The translations under genes and the position numbers were made by a program. A stretch of 64,000 nucleotides of DNA from an uncultured Spirochaetaceae bacterium (GTDB taxonomy: Bacteria > Spirochaetota > Spirochaetia > Sphaerochaetales > Sphaerochaetaceae): NCBI GenBank assembly GCA_944389145.1, contig CALXLH010000039.1, positions 1 through 64,000 of the forward strand, read 5' to 3'. The first letter of the stretch is position 1, and each line of letters starts with the position of its first letter. Under the pieces are notes generated by a model. That model had not been told where the DNA came from and ran no database searches. It saw nothing but the letters and a program-made list of their open reading frames with translations. Below, piece by piece: positions 25,690 through 35,337 of the stretch.

Positions 25690-27732
25690 TTAAATATCTA
25701 GCGTCCTGACGAAAGTCGCGTTCTGCTCTATGAAGGCGCGCCTAGGCTCGACTTCCTCTCCCATCAGCATCGAGAACACCCTGTCAGCCTCCTCGGCATC
25801 CGCAAGGCATATCTTGCTGATCATCCTCGTCTCAGGATTCATAGTAGTCTCCCAGAGCTGTTCCGGATTCATCTCTCCCAGACCCTTATAACGCTGGATA
25901 GGAATCTTGTTCTCATCCATTCCCTGGGCATATTCAGCGAGGATCTTCTTCTTATCTATCTCATCATAGGCATAAAAGATCTTCTTACCGATGGTGATCT
26001 TATATAGGGGAGGCATCGCGAAGTAGACATATCCAGCCTCGATCAGCGGCCTCATATAGCGGAAGAAGAAGGTAAGCAGCAGCGTCCTGATATGCGAGCC
26101 ATCAACATCAGCATCTGCCATGATGATGACCTTATGATAGCGTACCTTGCTAAGATCGAACGTCTTTTCCTTCTTCGAGCCATCATCCTCTTCATCCTCA
26201 TCATGATCGCCGCCCATATCGTTATAGCGCGTTATGCCGGCTCCGATGGTCTGGATGACAGGCTGGAGCTTATCATTGTTGAGGACCTTGGCCTCCTGGG
26301 ACTTCTCGACGTTCAGCATCTTTCCCCAGAGAGGAAGGATAGCCTGGAACTGCCTGTCACGTCCCTGCTTGGCGGATCCGCCTGCGCTATCACCCTCGAC
26401 GATGAACACCTCACACTTCTCAGGATCCCTCTCAGTGCAGTCAGCAAGCTTTCCGGGAAGTCCGCCACCCTCACTCTTCTTCCTTATGTTCTCTCTTGCC
26501 TTCCTGGCAGCAACACGGCCCAGGGCGGCATTAGTGACCTTATCGAGAAGCTTATCGATCGAATCAGGGAACTCATCGAAGTAGTTCGTGAGATTCTCAT
26601 AGACAAGGGAATCCACGATGCCCTTCACATTTGAGTTTCCAAGCTTCATCTTCGTCTGACCCTCGAACTGCGGATTCGGGATCTTGACGGAGATCACGGC
26701 GGTAAGGCCTTCGGAGATATCTGACCCCTCAAGGCTTTCGGAGTACTTCTTCATGTACTTCACGCTCTTCTTGAGCTGGTTGTTCAGGCATCTTGATAGA
26801 GCGGCCCTGAATCCAGAGAGGTGAGTTCCACCTTCACGGGTGTTTATGTTGTTGACGAAGGTAAATATCTTCTCGTCGTACTTATCGTTATACTGAAGCG
26901 ACACCTCGACCGATACATCATCCTTCTGGCACTCGAAGGAAATAGGATCAAAGAGCGTTGTCTTATACTCGTTGAGATACCTTACGAATGACGATAGTCC
27001 GCCCTCCGCATGGAAAGTCTCGCTCCTAGGCTCTTCCCCGCGGTTATCGGAAATGGAGATCGTTATTCCCTTATTTAGATATGAAAGCTCTTTGAATCGA
27101 GCAGACAATGTCTCATAGCTGAAGGAATTAGGTTCCATTATCTCGAAATCGGGAGTAAACCTTACTATCGTTCCGGTCCTATCGGTATCTCCTATGATCT
27201 CAACAGGCTTCTCTGGAATGCCCTTATGATATACCTGCCTATATACATGAGGAGCTCTATGGACCGTTACTTCCATCCAGGAAGAGAGCGCATTGACGCA
27301 GGAAACTCCGACGCCATGAAGTCCTCCTGATACCTTATAGGCATTATGATCGAACTTACCTCCTGCATGGAGCTGGGTAAGCACGACCTCAAGCGAACTC
27401 TTGCCTTCCTCCGGATGGATATCGACAGGAATGCCTCGTCCGTTATCCTCGACCGTACAGATCTCACCATCAGGACCATCGTCAAGCATAACCCTTATCT
27501 CATTGCAGAATCCGGCCATCGCCTCATCGATCGAGTTGTCGACGACCTCATATACGAGATGGTGAAGACCCTCTATTCCTGTTGATCCGATATACATGCC
27601 AGGCCTGAGGCGCACGGCTTCAAGCCCCTTCAGGACAGTAATACCGCTGGAGTTATAATCCTCGCTTGCCTTGATCTCAGCCTCAAGCTCAGCCTTATCA
27701 TGGCCCGCGATCTTCAATTCTTCCTCTTTCAT
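25690..27732 (-). CDS. gyrB: DNA gyrase subunit B
   Basis: 680 residues, slightly longer than usual because of an acidic N-terminal extension and an insertion rich in Asp/Glu/Lys ([17 protein letters not shown]) in the TOPRIM region. The GHKL ATPase shows [13 protein letters not shown] and [28 protein letters not shown]. The TOPRIM motif is [19 protein letters not shown], followed by [23 protein letters not shown]. The [10 protein letters not shown]-type segment reads [15 protein letters not shown]. Start ATG with TAAGGA. Divergent from dnaA, on the leading strand of the left replichore. Confidence 0.97.
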   Translation of the reverse strand: MKEEELKIAGHDKAELEAEIKASEDYNSSGITVLKGLEAVRLRPGMYIGSTGIEGLHHLVYEVVDNSIDEAMAGFCNEIRVMLDDGPDGEICTVEDNGRGIPVDIHPEEGKSSLEVVLTQLHAGGKFDHNAYKVSGGLHGVGVSCVNALSSWMEVTVHRAPHVYRQVYHKGIPEKPVEIIGDTDRTGTIVRFTPDFEIMEPNSFSYETLSARFKELSYLNKGITISISDNRGEEPRSETFHAEGGLSSFVRYLNEYKTTLFDPISFECQKDDVSVEVSLQYNDKYDEKIFTFVNNINTREGGTHLSGFRAALSRCLNNQLKKSVKYMKKYSESLEGSDISEGLTAVISVKIPNPQFEGQTKMKLGNSNVKGIVDSLVYENLTNYFDEFPDSIDKLLDKVTNAALGRVAARKARENIRKKSEGGGLPGKLADCTERDPEKCEVFIVEGDSAGGSAKQGRDRQFQAILPLWGKMLNVEKSQEAKVLNNDKLQPVIQTIGAGITRYNDMGGDHDEDEEDDGSKKEKTFDLSKVRYHKVIIMADADVDGSHIRTLLLTFFFRYMRPLIEAGYVYFAMPPLYKITIGKKIFYAYDEIDKKKILAEYAQGMDENKIPIQRYKGLGEMNPEQLWETTMNPETRMISKICLADAEEADRVFSMLMGEEVEPRRAFIEQNATFVRTLDI

Positions 27733-27891
27733 CCTTACTATTTCCCTCTGGTTACGAACGCTCCAGCCAGCACGGACGCATGGCCAGATATGGCGGTTCA
27801 GTCCCTTTCATTATACATTCCGAGATATTTTTCTTCAAGGAGGCATGATAAAATGACCATGTATATATCTTTTTCCAAAATATGAAGTTGC

Positions 27892-27976
27892 TATACTATG
27901 CCATGACTGCCTGGGGATATGGCGGGCAACCATGTCCACAGTACTCTGCCTCCATCTGCCGAAGGTATGCTATACT
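27892..27976 (+). promoter_or_regulatory. Tandem dnaA promoters
   Basis: Two TGC-TATACT extended -10 elements: TATACT at 27892-27897 (TGC before it) and at 27971-27976 (TGC before it). The proximal one ends nine bases before the dnaA ATG at 27986, so that transcript is near-leaderless. The distal one would give a leader of about 85 bases. An ATGTCCACA DnaA-box-like sequence between them (27932-27940) could allow autoregulation. Confidence 0.5.
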
Positions 27977-27985
27977 CACAGCGAT

Positions 27986-29332
27986 ATGGCAAATCTTGAA
28001 ACTGCATGGTATGAGGCAGAGGAACGTCTGGAGGGATCGCTTCCAGCATCCAAGAAGCAATGGTTCGATAGGATTTCATATAAGGGAATCGAAGATGGCG
28101 TGATAGTCCTTTCGCTCTCTTCGGACTTCTTCAAGGACAACGCGGAGAAGAGCTGCGGCGAGGAGATAAGGAACACGATAGAGGCGATAGCCGGAGAGAA
28201 GATAGGCGTCAGGTTCATCGTGGACAGCGATTCAAAGCCCTCTGTCAAGAAGAAGGCTGCTGCAAGAAAGACACAACAGGAAGCAGTCCCTGTCTCACGC
28301 AACACTACCCTCAACAAAGCATATTCATTCGATAACTTCATCGCTGGCGATAACAGCATATTCGCGTTCAATGCAGCCAAGGTAATAGCCCAGAATCCGG
28401 GGCTAAGCTACAATCCATGCCTCATCTATGGCGGAGTAGGGCTTGGAAAGACCCACCTGCTGCAATCGATAGGAAACTATATCGATGAGCATAATCCAAA
28501 GATGAAGATAATCTACGTGACAGCAGAAAGCTTCACAAACGAATTCATCAGCTCGCTGTCAGCAAACCAGACCTCATCCTTCAAGTCGAAATACAGGAAC
28601 GTAGATGTACTGCTGATAGACGATATACACTTCCTGCAGAAGAAGGATCAGACACAGGAAGAGCTTTTCCATACGTTCAATGAGCTATACGACAACCATA
28701 AGCAGATAGTTCTCACATGCGATCGTCCCATAACAGAGCTTACTGATATAACAGACAGGCTCAAGACACGCTTCCGCAAGGGGCTTACCGTGGATCTCCA
28801 GCCACCTGCATACGAGACAAGGGTAGCGATAGCCATGCAGAAATGCAGGGAGAAGGATTACCAGATAGACAGCAAGGTGCTTGAATACATCTGCCAGAAC
28901 ATAGATACGAATATAAGGGACCTTGAGGGAGCCCTGACCACGCTAAGCTCATTCGCAAGCCTGGTAGGAAAGCCCATAACGATCGAGATAGCGAAGGAGC
29001 AGCTGAGGAACTTCATAGTAGCGCCGGCAATACGCAACAACGATATAACGATTGACATGATAATAAGGAAGACTGCTGATTACTTCAACGTAACTGATTA
29101 TGACATAAAGGGTAAGAGCAGGAATAAGAACATCATACTCGCTCGTCATATATCCATATACCTATCATCTAAGCTCACCTCATATTCCCTCTCTGAGATA
29201 GGCAAGGCGATGAATGGAAAGGATCATACGACGATAATGCATTCAGTAGACAGGATAAAGTCCCTGCTAGAGACAGATGAATCGGTAAAGACAGCGGTCT
29301 CCGCAATAGAGGAAGAGCTGACAGGATTCTGA
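27986..29332 (+). CDS. dnaA: Chromosomal replication initiator DnaA
   Basis: 448 residues from ATG 27986. An in-frame upstream start (27932) would add 18 non-homologous residues. Domain I begins NLETAWYEAEERLEGSL. AAA+ domain III has Walker A GGVGLGKTHLLQSIG (about 150-164) and Walker B LLIDDIHFL. Domain IV carries the DnaA-box-binding signature GKDHTTIMHSVDRI near residue 410. It binds the boxes in the downstream intergenic region and melts oriC. No Shine-Dalgarno precedes the ATG. Confidence 0.97.
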   Translation: MANLETAWYEAEERLEGSLPASKKQWFDRISYKGIEDGVIVLSLSSDFFKDNAEKSCGEEIRNTIEAIAGEKIGVRFIVDSDSKPSVKKKAAARKTQQEAVPVSRNTTLNKAYSFDNFIAGDNSIFAFNAAKVIAQNPGLSYNPCLIYGGVGLGKTHLLQSIGNYIDEHNPKMKIIYVTAESFTNEFISSLSANQTSSFKSKYRNVDVLLIDDIHFLQKKDQTQEELFHTFNELYDNHKQIVLTCDRPITELTDITDRLKTRFRKGLTVDLQPPAYETRVAIAMQKCREKDYQIDSKVLEYICQNIDTNIRDLEGALTTLSSFASLVGKPITIEIAKEQLRNFIVAPAIRNNDITIDMIIRKTADYFNVTDYDIKGKSRNKNIILARHISIYLSSKLTSYSLSEIGKAMNGKDHTTIMHSVDRIKSLLETDESVKTAVSAIEEELTGF

Positions 29333-29636
29333 TGAGTTTTCCACAGCCTGTGGAAAAGTCGGTGGAAAACTCACTGTAAAAGCTGTTGAAAACATGTTGA
29401 TCGAATCTGGAAATGATGTGCATAAGAGAAGGGTTTTCCACAGCCGATCGGAAAGCTTGGCGGCAGCATGTGGAAACTGTGGAAAACCAAGCCATTCATT
29501 CCACATAGTTATCCACATCGTATATCTATCCTATGCAATGATATGATATGGCTTTTCCACTTTTCCACAAAGACTATTACTACTACTGCAGTTTGTTTAT
29601 ATGTTATATTATCAATAATAGAAGGAGCCTACTACG
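29333..29636. other. oriC: DnaA boxes, DnaA-trio and AT-rich unwinding element
   Basis: The dnaA-dnaN gap holds one perfect TTATCCACA (29509-29517) and many TTTTCCACA-type boxes: forward at 29337, 29434, 29553 (last base T) and 29561, reverse at 29349, 29469 (one change) and 29478, with weaker ones at 29361 and 29384. The first two form an inverted pair around GCC. Right after the tandem boxes at 29553-29569 comes CTATTACTACTACTG (29574-29588), whose complement reads GAT-AAT-GAT-GAT 3' to 5', the DnaA-trio. An AT-rich stretch (29590-29622) follows. Boxes, trio and AT-rich DNA together form a complete basal unwinding system. Confidence 0.88.
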
Positions 29637-30749
29637 ATGAAATTCACCTGCTCGGCAAGCACGTTAAGACAGGAAATAGAATACGCAAACAACTTCTCAA
29701 GCTCAAAGAATTCGCTCTCGATAACAAGCAATGTACTTCTTGAGGCATCCAGCGATATGCTATCGGTAAGATCAACCGATCAGAAGATGGGTTTCTCTTC
29801 AACCGTTCCGGTATCAGTGATAATCCCTGGATCAACGACGGTATTCTGCGAAAAGCTCTCCGCCGTGCTTAAGAACATACCAGATGTCGACATAGAGCTG
29901 AGCGATGAGAACGGAAACCTGAGCATAACGCCGATCGAAAGGACCGAATCAATCAACTTCTCCGTAAATATAAAGACTATAGACGCATCGAAGTTTCCTG
30001 AGATGGAAAGCATAGAAGATGATGCATATTTCTCTATCGCACAGCGTGATTACTTCGATATGATAGACAAGACATCATTCGCGATAGCAGATAACGATAC
30101 GCGTCACTTCCTCACCGGCGTATACATGGAAAAGAAGGACGGAAAGCTTGTCCTTGTCGCGACCGATGGTAAGAAGCTTGCCTGCGTACGCCGCGCATTC
30201 GAGCAGGATATACCTGATTTCACTCCTGCGATCATGCCTGTCAGGTTCCTGACGCTTATGAAGTCCATAGGCACAGGCGAGGGAGTATTCTCCATAGCCG
30301 TGAAGGAAGGTACGATGTTCGCAAGGATAGGCAGCAGAACGATATACACTTCGCTTATATCTGGCGCATATCCTAATTATGAGCGAGTAATACCATCAGA
30401 TCTTGAGAACAGCCTTACGATGAAGACAGAGGATCTTGAGAAGGCTATAACGCTTATCTCCATACTTGCGGAGAATAATTCTAAGAGGATATTCCTTACC
30501 TTGAAGGAGAATGAGGTAGTGGTATCTGGAGAGAATACCGAGTTCGGAGACAGCAGGCAGGGAATTCCATGTCAGTATGACGGTCCTGAGAATACCATAT
30601 CATTCAACTTCGCCGTGCTTCAGACTCCTATAAAGAAGATGGACAGCGAATACTTCACGCTCAGATATACCTCACCTCTCAATGCCATGATATTCGCTCC
30701 TGAGCCTGAAAGGGACTATATCTTCGTTCTTATGCCTATGCAGGTATGA
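29637..30749 (+). CDS. dnaN: DNA polymerase III beta sliding clamp
   Basis: 370 residues, standard length. Forms the ring that tethers DNA polymerase III to DNA. Begins MKFTCSASTLRQEIEYANNF. The three repeated clamp domains are visible. Central strand-turn segments (FLTGVYMEKKDGKLVLVATDGKKLACVRR) and the C-terminal tail YIFVLMPMQV match the family. AAGGAG lies nine bases before the ATG. The stop overlaps recF (ATGA), so dnaN, recF and dciA are translationally linked. Confidence 0.97.
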   Translation: MKFTCSASTLRQEIEYANNFSSSKNSLSITSNVLLEASSDMLSVRSTDQKMGFSSTVPVSVIIPGSTTVFCEKLSAVLKNIPDVDIELSDENGNLSITPIERTESINFSVNIKTIDASKFPEMESIEDDAYFSIAQRDYFDMIDKTSFAIADNDTRHFLTGVYMEKKDGKLVLVATDGKKLACVRRAFEQDIPDFTPAIMPVRFLTLMKSIGTGEGVFSIAVKEGTMFARIGSRTIYTSLISGAYPNYERVIPSDLENSLTMKTEDLEKAITLISILAENNSKRIFLTLKENEVVVSGENTEFGDSRQGIPCQYDGPENTISFNFAVLQTPIKKMDSEYFTLRYTSPLNAMIFAPEPERDYIFVLMPMQV

Positions 30750-31840
30750 GATTCAGAAGCATATCGATACATGATTTCAGGAACATATCCTCCGCTTCGG
30801 TAACGACTGATGCGGAGGATGTGGTTCTTATCGGCACCAATGGCCAGGGAAAGACAAGCTTTCTGGAAGCTGTCTACATGCTCTGCTATGGATCATCGTT
30901 CAGAACGCAGCATCTAAGGGAAGCCGTGAGGCATGGACAAAGGGGATTCTCTATCAGGGCAAGCTTTGAGAATGAATACGGAGAGCTTGAGGATATACTC
31001 ACCTCATTTGAGGAAGGAAGAAGGAAGATATGCATAGATGGCAAGGAAATAAAGGACCGCAAGGATCTCATATATCATTTTCCGTGCATCGCATTCATAC
31101 ATGAGGATATATCATTCATAAAGGGAGAGCCTGAGGAAAGAAGAAGGTTCTTCGATCAGATGATGAGCCTTCATTCTCCGTTCTTCTTCGATGATCTTAG
31201 ATCTTACAGATCGATACTTATGCAGAGGAATGCTGCGGCCAAGACAGGTGATAAGTCAATCATATCATTATATGACAGAAGATTAGCTACTTATGGAATA
31301 GAGATAATGAAGGCAAGGGCAGAGGCGGTATACGGATTTAATTCGATATTTCCGTCTCTTTTCAGGAAGGTTTCGAAGCTTGATATGGACCTTGAGATAA
31401 GATATCAGCCATCATGGGCAGGTCTTAACAGCGTTGATGAGATCACTGAATATCTGTCTCAGAACATGGATAGGGATATAATACTGAAGACTACTACCAG
31501 CGGCATACACCGCGACAGGTTCACGGTAATGTCACCTCTAGGTCCTTTCTCATCGATAGGATCGACAGGCCAGATAAGGCTCTGCTCTATAATATTCCGC
31601 ATCGCGGAATCTGAGTACTTCAGGAAGATGACAGGAAAGGAGCCTATACTTCTCATTGATGACGTGCTTCTTGAGCTTGATGATGAGAAAAGGGCCTCTA
31701 TCCTTTCAGACCTTGGATCATATTCCCAGGCATTCTATACGTTCCTTCCTCGCGAAAGCTATTTCGGGAGTGATGCCGATGCCATGTACTATGAAGTGAA
31801 AGAAGGAGATATAAGTGAAGGGTGTCGTACAGATAGGTGA
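30746..31840 (+). CDS. recF: DNA replication and repair protein RecF
   Basis: 364 residues. An SMC-like ATPase acting with RecO/RecR at gapped DNA. N-terminal IHDFRNISSASV and Walker A GTNGQGKTSFLEAVYML (about 32-48). ABC signature-like SSIGSTGQIRLCSI, and Walker B PILLIDDVLLELDDEKR. ATG overlaps the dnaN stop. Its 3' end overlaps dciA by 26 bases. Confidence 0.95.
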   Translation: MRFRSISIHDFRNISSASVTTDAEDVVLIGTNGQGKTSFLEAVYMLCYGSSFRTQHLREAVRHGQRGFSIRASFENEYGELEDILTSFEEGRRKICIDGKEIKDRKDLIYHFPCIAFIHEDISFIKGEPEERRRFFDQMMSLHSPFFFDDLRSYRSILMQRNAAAKTGDKSIISLYDRRLATYGIEIMKARAEAVYGFNSIFPSLFRKVSKLDMDLEIRYQPSWAGLNSVDEITEYLSQNMDRDIILKTTTSGIHRDRFTVMSPLGPFSSIGSTGQIRLCSIIFRIAESEYFRKMTGKEPILLIDDVLLELDDEKRASILSDLGSYSQAFYTFLPRESYFGSDADAMYYEVKEGDISEGCRTDR

Positions 31841-32099
31841 AGTCATCGATGAATATATGGAGAGGCTTATCGGTAAGGAAAGGATAAGGATGGCTGCAGC
31901 CTGGCCTGGCATAGCCGGAAGCCAGCTATATGGAGTTACTGAGTTCTGGAAGGTAGAGAATGGTGTCCTGTATCTTAGGGTACGCAGCTCTTCAGCAAGG
32001 AATCTTGTCAATCTTCGTTCTTCCAGGATAATCAGGGACTTCAACGAGGCTTTTCCTGATAATCCTATTAAGTCGATACGTACATCCAGGATATCTTGA
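31815..32099 (+). CDS. dciA: DciA-like protein (DUF721), helicase loader
   Basis: 94 residues of the DUF721/DciA family. DciA is the ancestral loader of the replicative helicase DnaB in bacteria lacking DnaC/DnaI. The family core is visible: WPGIAGSQLYGVTEFWKVENGVLYLRVRSSSARNLVNL, a KH-like domain. Starts inside the end of recF. The position next to recF is common in spirochaetes. Confidence 0.88.
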   Translation: MKGVVQIGEVIDEYMERLIGKERIRMAAAWPGIAGSQLYGVTEFWKVENGVLYLRVRSSSARNLVNLRSSRIIRDFNEAFPDNPIKSIRTSRIS

Positions 32100-32195
32100 C
32101 GGCTATGATGACACTCTGATAGAATCCCAAAGCCGGGCATTTGTCCGCGTTACAGAGAATAACCGCTTAATAGCGTTGAGATTGGAGTAATCGAT

Positions 32196-32363
32196 ATGAG
32201 TTACAAAGGCAAGAGAACCTATCATCCAAGCAAGATGAAGAGGACAAGGAAGTTCGGTTTCCGCGCAAGGATGGCCACCAAGGGAGGTCGTCGCGTTCTT
32301 GCTCGCCGCAGGGCAAAAGGCAGATACAGCCTCACGGCAAGCGATGAGAAGAAGCCTTACTAA
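32196..32363 (+). CDS. rpmH: 50S ribosomal protein L34
   Basis: 55 residues, basic. Reads [20 protein letters not shown] then [22 protein letters not shown], the L34 signature, with a C-terminal extension of about ten residues ([12 protein letters not shown]). TTGGAG lies upstream. The last 20 bases overlap the start of rnpA. Too short for many ORF finders. Confidence 0.97.
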   Translation: MSYKGKRTYHPSKMKRTRKFGFRARMATKGGRRVLARRRAKGRYSLTASDEKKPY

Positions 32364-32706
32364 GACAGAGATCATAAGAAGGAAAGAGGATATCAATCGC
32401 ATCTTCAGGGAGGGCAGGTCTAGCTCTTCATATGGAATGCGATTGATCAGTCTTGATAATGGACTGGGCTTCGATCGCTTCATGGTCATACCGGCCAAGC
32501 ACTATGGAAGGGCGGTAGACAGGAATCTCCTCAGGCGAAGGGCAAAGGAGATATTCAGGTGCTATGAAGGCAGGACAAGCGTATCCGATCCCGTAATGGG
32601 AAGAGGCCAGGATCATATCCTGGTAGTGTATCCTGGGAAGGTCTCTGATTTTTCCTTGCTTGAGTCTGGATTCATTAAGCTTCTAGACAGGAACGGTCGG
32701 AGATAG
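32344..32706 (+). CDS. rnpA: Ribonuclease P protein component
   Basis: 120 residues from ATG 32344, which overlaps rpmH by 20 bases. An in-frame TTG at 32299 would lengthen the overlap to 65 bases, recalling the deep rpmH/rnpA overlap of Thermus, and cannot be excluded. The RNA-binding motif [14 protein letters not shown] (RNR-type) is present near residue 59, and [21 protein letters not shown] is the usual N-terminus. Assists RNase P RNA in trimming tRNA 5' ends. No yidD follows. Confidence 0.9.
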   Translation: MRRSLTKTEIIRRKEDINRIFREGRSSSSYGMRLISLDNGLGFDRFMVIPAKHYGRAVDRNLLRRRAKEIFRCYEGRTSVSDPVMGRGQDHILVVYPGKVSDFSLLESGFIKLLDRNGRR

Positions 32707-32775
32707 TTCCCCATCCTCATCAGCAGAGTTCCTATTCCAGCTTCCCGGATACATCCTTTCTCTTAAGGAGAGATA

Positions 32776-34539
32776 ATGGATAGGAATACCATAATCGCTA
32801 TAGTTCTATCTGTCATCGTCATCTCAGTCGGGATGACGATGCAGACATTGTTCATCGAACCTCAGCCTGTAGCCGAAGGGACTACGATGGAGGCGGAGGA
32901 AGCGATCGTTGAAGAAGGCGTAAGTCCTTCTCATTCCAGCATAGCTGCCGTCGGAGATGTAACTGACATATCACAGTTTCCGGTGACTACGGAGAATTTC
33001 GAAATAACGTTCGATCCGATCGGCGGTACGATAGCTTCTATCAAGACACTTAAGCATCTTGATAATGGGAGACCTGTCGATCTCCTTTTCAAGGATGCGG
33101 ATGATCCTAATGCCATGATGCTCTATTCAGGTTCTGGAAATGAGAACGCCATCGATGATGCATTCTCTTATAGGATCCAGCGCAGTGAGGATGGAAGCAT
33201 GCAGCGCGTGATATTCAGCCGTGATTTCGAAGCCTCTGATGGAAGCGGAAGGTTCACGCTTGAGAAGACATATACTGTTCCCAATAGCGATGAATACATG
33301 ATCAGGCTTGATGTAAGGGCATATACGTCTGATGGTTCGGAGCTTCCTATCGATGGGTACACGCTTTCGCTCGGACCTCAGGTTGGTCCTGCATTCCAGT
33401 CTGTCGGGAGCAATTATGATTATCGCCGCGTAGAGGTCATGTATGAGGATTCCGGAAGTAAGAAGAATGCTGGATTCAACAGGAATGGCCTCTTCACAGC
33501 TGATTCTGATGAGATCATCGACTGGATGGCCATATCCGGAAAATACTTCGCGTTCATCCTTGTTCCTGAGGTTACCGTAAGCGGTTATGCCGAGCAGTTC
33601 TCGTATGATGAGGGAGTCACTCAGGAAGATACCATCTATATGACCCGTGCATATGATGGTGCTTCTGACGTCAGCGATACATATTACCTATACGCAGGTC
33701 CGAAGGTTGCTGCTAATCTCAGCATCTATGATGCCGCTGATGATAATACGTTCGGGCTTTCTGGCCTTGAGCTTACTGAGATAATAGATGGCAACTGGCT
33801 CTCATGGCTTGAGGCCATCCTGAAGTGGATCCTCCAGCTTTTCTATAGGCTCATACCTAACTATGGAGTCGCCATCATCCTTCTGACGATACTTATAAAG
33901 CTTCTTCTTCAGCCTATTGCCAAGAGGGGAATGGATTCCACGGCTAAGATGAGCGCGCTGTCTCCGAAGATCGAGGAAATAAAGCAGAGATTCCCTGATA
34001 ATCCAGAGGCTCAGAACGCTGCGATGGCAAAGCTTTATAAGGAAGAGAAGATCAGTCCGATGGGATCATGCCTTCCGATGCTTATCCAGTTCCCGATATT
34101 CATCGCCCTTTATGGGCTGCTGAATACGAACTTCGATCTGCGTGGGTCCATGTTTATTCCTGGATGGATACCTGATCTCTCCATTCCTGACACGATCTAC
34201 ACGCTGCCGTTCTCCCTTCCGTTCCTCGGTACGCAGATACATCTGCTTCCGATACTCTATGTGATATCGATGATCTTCTCCATGAAGATAACGCAGAGCG
34301 CCAATACGGCTGGATCGCAGGCAGGAATGATGGCCTTCATGACTTATGGAATGCCTATCATATTCTTCTTTGTCATGTATAATGCGCCATCAGGGCTTCT
34401 TCTCTACTGGTCTACGGTGAATATCATATCGATAGGCCAGCAGATGCTTGTCAATAAGAGGAAGAAGGGTGTCTACGCGCAGGAGATAGCGGAGAAGGAT
34501 GCTGAGAAGGCCGCTAAGAAGAAGGCTAGGAGAAGATAA
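32776..34539 (+). CDS. yidC: Membrane protein insertase YidC
   Basis: 587 residues. N-terminal membrane anchor (TIIAIVLSVIVISVGMTMQTLF), a large periplasmic beta domain (about 60-340) as in Gram-negative YidC, then the conserved insertase core with PNYGVAIILLTILIKLLLQPIAKRG, SCLPMLIQFPIFIALYGLL and NAPSGLLLYWSTVNI, and a basic tail (KDAEKAAKKKARRR). Inserts membrane proteins alone or with SecYEG. AAGGAG seven bases before ATG. jag follows after two bases. Confidence 0.96.
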   Translation: MDRNTIIAIVLSVIVISVGMTMQTLFIEPQPVAEGTTMEAEEAIVEEGVSPSHSSIAAVGDVTDISQFPVTTENFEITFDPIGGTIASIKTLKHLDNGRPVDLLFKDADDPNAMMLYSGSGNENAIDDAFSYRIQRSEDGSMQRVIFSRDFEASDGSGRFTLEKTYTVPNSDEYMIRLDVRAYTSDGSELPIDGYTLSLGPQVGPAFQSVGSNYDYRRVEVMYEDSGSKKNAGFNRNGLFTADSDEIIDWMAISGKYFAFILVPEVTVSGYAEQFSYDEGVTQEDTIYMTRAYDGASDVSDTYYLYAGPKVAANLSIYDAADDNTFGLSGLELTEIIDGNWLSWLEAILKWILQLFYRLIPNYGVAIILLTILIKLLLQPIAKRGMDSTAKMSALSPKIEEIKQRFPDNPEAQNAAMAKLYKEEKISPMGSCLPMLIQFPIFIALYGLLNTNFDLRGSMFIPGWIPDLSIPDTIYTLPFSLPFLGTQIHLLPILYVISMIFSMKITQSANTAGSQAGMMAFMTYGMPIIFFFVMYNAPSGLLLYWSTVNIISIGQQMLVNKRKKGVYAQEIAEKDAEKAAKKKARRR

Positions 34540-34541
34540 TC

Positions 34542-35219
34542 ATGCAGAGCGAATTTGAAGGAAGGACCGAGCAGGAAGCGATAGATAAGGCGATTGAGGC
34601 GCTTAACCTTGAGCGTGATCAGTTCGATGTCGAGATAGTAGAGACTTCTAAGAAAGGTCTTTTCAAGAAGGGAAGCGTAAAGATACGCGTCTACTATGGA
34701 AGTGATGATAATGATGAGTTCGTTGAGGAAGAGTCGGTAAGCGATGATGCTCCTCTTGCCGAGAATGATGTTGAGAGGAAGGTGATAGAGTTCATCGAGA
34801 CGCTCATCAGGAAGATGGGCTATGAGGGAAGCGCATCTATCAGCTATCGCCGTGACAGCAAGATCGGCATATCGATCGATAGCCCTGATTCCTCGATCAT
34901 CATCGGACGCAAGGGAAAGAACCTTGATGCCATACAGCTCGTGACGAACGTCTTTGCCGGTAATCTTGATCCGGATATCAAGGTGGTCATCGATAGCGAG
35001 AACTACAGGATGAGGCATGAGGAGCAGATAATCCGCTCAGCCTACCGTGTAGCTGAATCGGTCAGGCGTACTGGACGTTCGAAGCTTCTCGATCCGATGA
35101 ATCCGTTTGAGAGGAGGCTTGTACATACCGCCCTTAATGATTTCGCTGGTGTCGAGACAAAGAGCGAGGGAGAGGGCCTTTACAAGCAGGTAAGGATCAT
35201 ACCGAGAAATGATCAGTGA
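34542..35219 (+). CDS. jag: RNA-binding protein Jag/KhpB (Jag-N, KH, R3H)
   Basis: 225 residues. Jag-N domain (FEGRTEQEAIDKAIEALNLERDQFDVEIVETSKKGLFKKG), an acidic linker, a KH domain (SSIIIGRKGKNLDAIQLVTNVFAG, GRKGKNL being the GxxG loop) and a C-terminal R3H domain (NPFERRLVHTALNDFAGVETKSEGEGLYKQVRIIP). KhpB homologues bind small RNAs and mRNAs and influence cell division. Adjacent to yidC as in most bacteria. A terminator follows. Confidence 0.95.
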   Translation: MQSEFEGRTEQEAIDKAIEALNLERDQFDVEIVETSKKGLFKKGSVKIRVYYGSDDNDEFVEEESVSDDAPLAENDVERKVIEFIETLIRKMGYEGSASISYRRDSKIGISIDSPDSSIIIGRKGKNLDAIQLVTNVFAGNLDPDIKVVIDSENYRMRHEEQIIRSAYRVAESVRRTGRSKLLDPMNPFERRLVHTALNDFAGVETKSEGEGLYKQVRIIPRNDQ

Positions 35220-35236
35220 GTGATTGCTCAGGCCAG

Positions 35237-35266
35237 CGGGAGCGGTGCTATGCTGCTCCCGTTCTT
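35237..35266 (+). terminator. Intrinsic terminator after jag
   Basis: Stem CGGGAGC (35237-35243) with GCTCCCG (35255-35261), 11-base loop, then TTCTTAATT. It ends immediately before the perR promoter. Confidence 0.65.
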
Positions 35267-35268
35267 AA

Positions 35269-35316
35269 TTGACATTAATCATTAATAATGATACCTTATT
35301 GATAATAGATATCAAT
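35269..35316 (+). promoter_or_regulatory. perR-rbr promoter with two operator-like inverted repeats
   Basis: -35 TTGACA (35269-35274), 17-base spacer, -10 TACCTT (35292-35297). TCATTA-A-TAATGA (35279-35291) fills the spacer, and ATTGATA-N5-TATCAAT (35298-35316) covers the start of transcription. Both resemble Fur/PerR-type AT-rich palindromes, implying autorepression by the adjacent regulator. Confidence 0.65.
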
Positions 35317-35337
35317 ATGAAGGATAGAAGGAACACG

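Noticed and set aside
27882-28103. Rightward 73-codon frame across the dnaA start
   Set aside because: It overlaps dnaA in a different frame and its first part is the promoter region.
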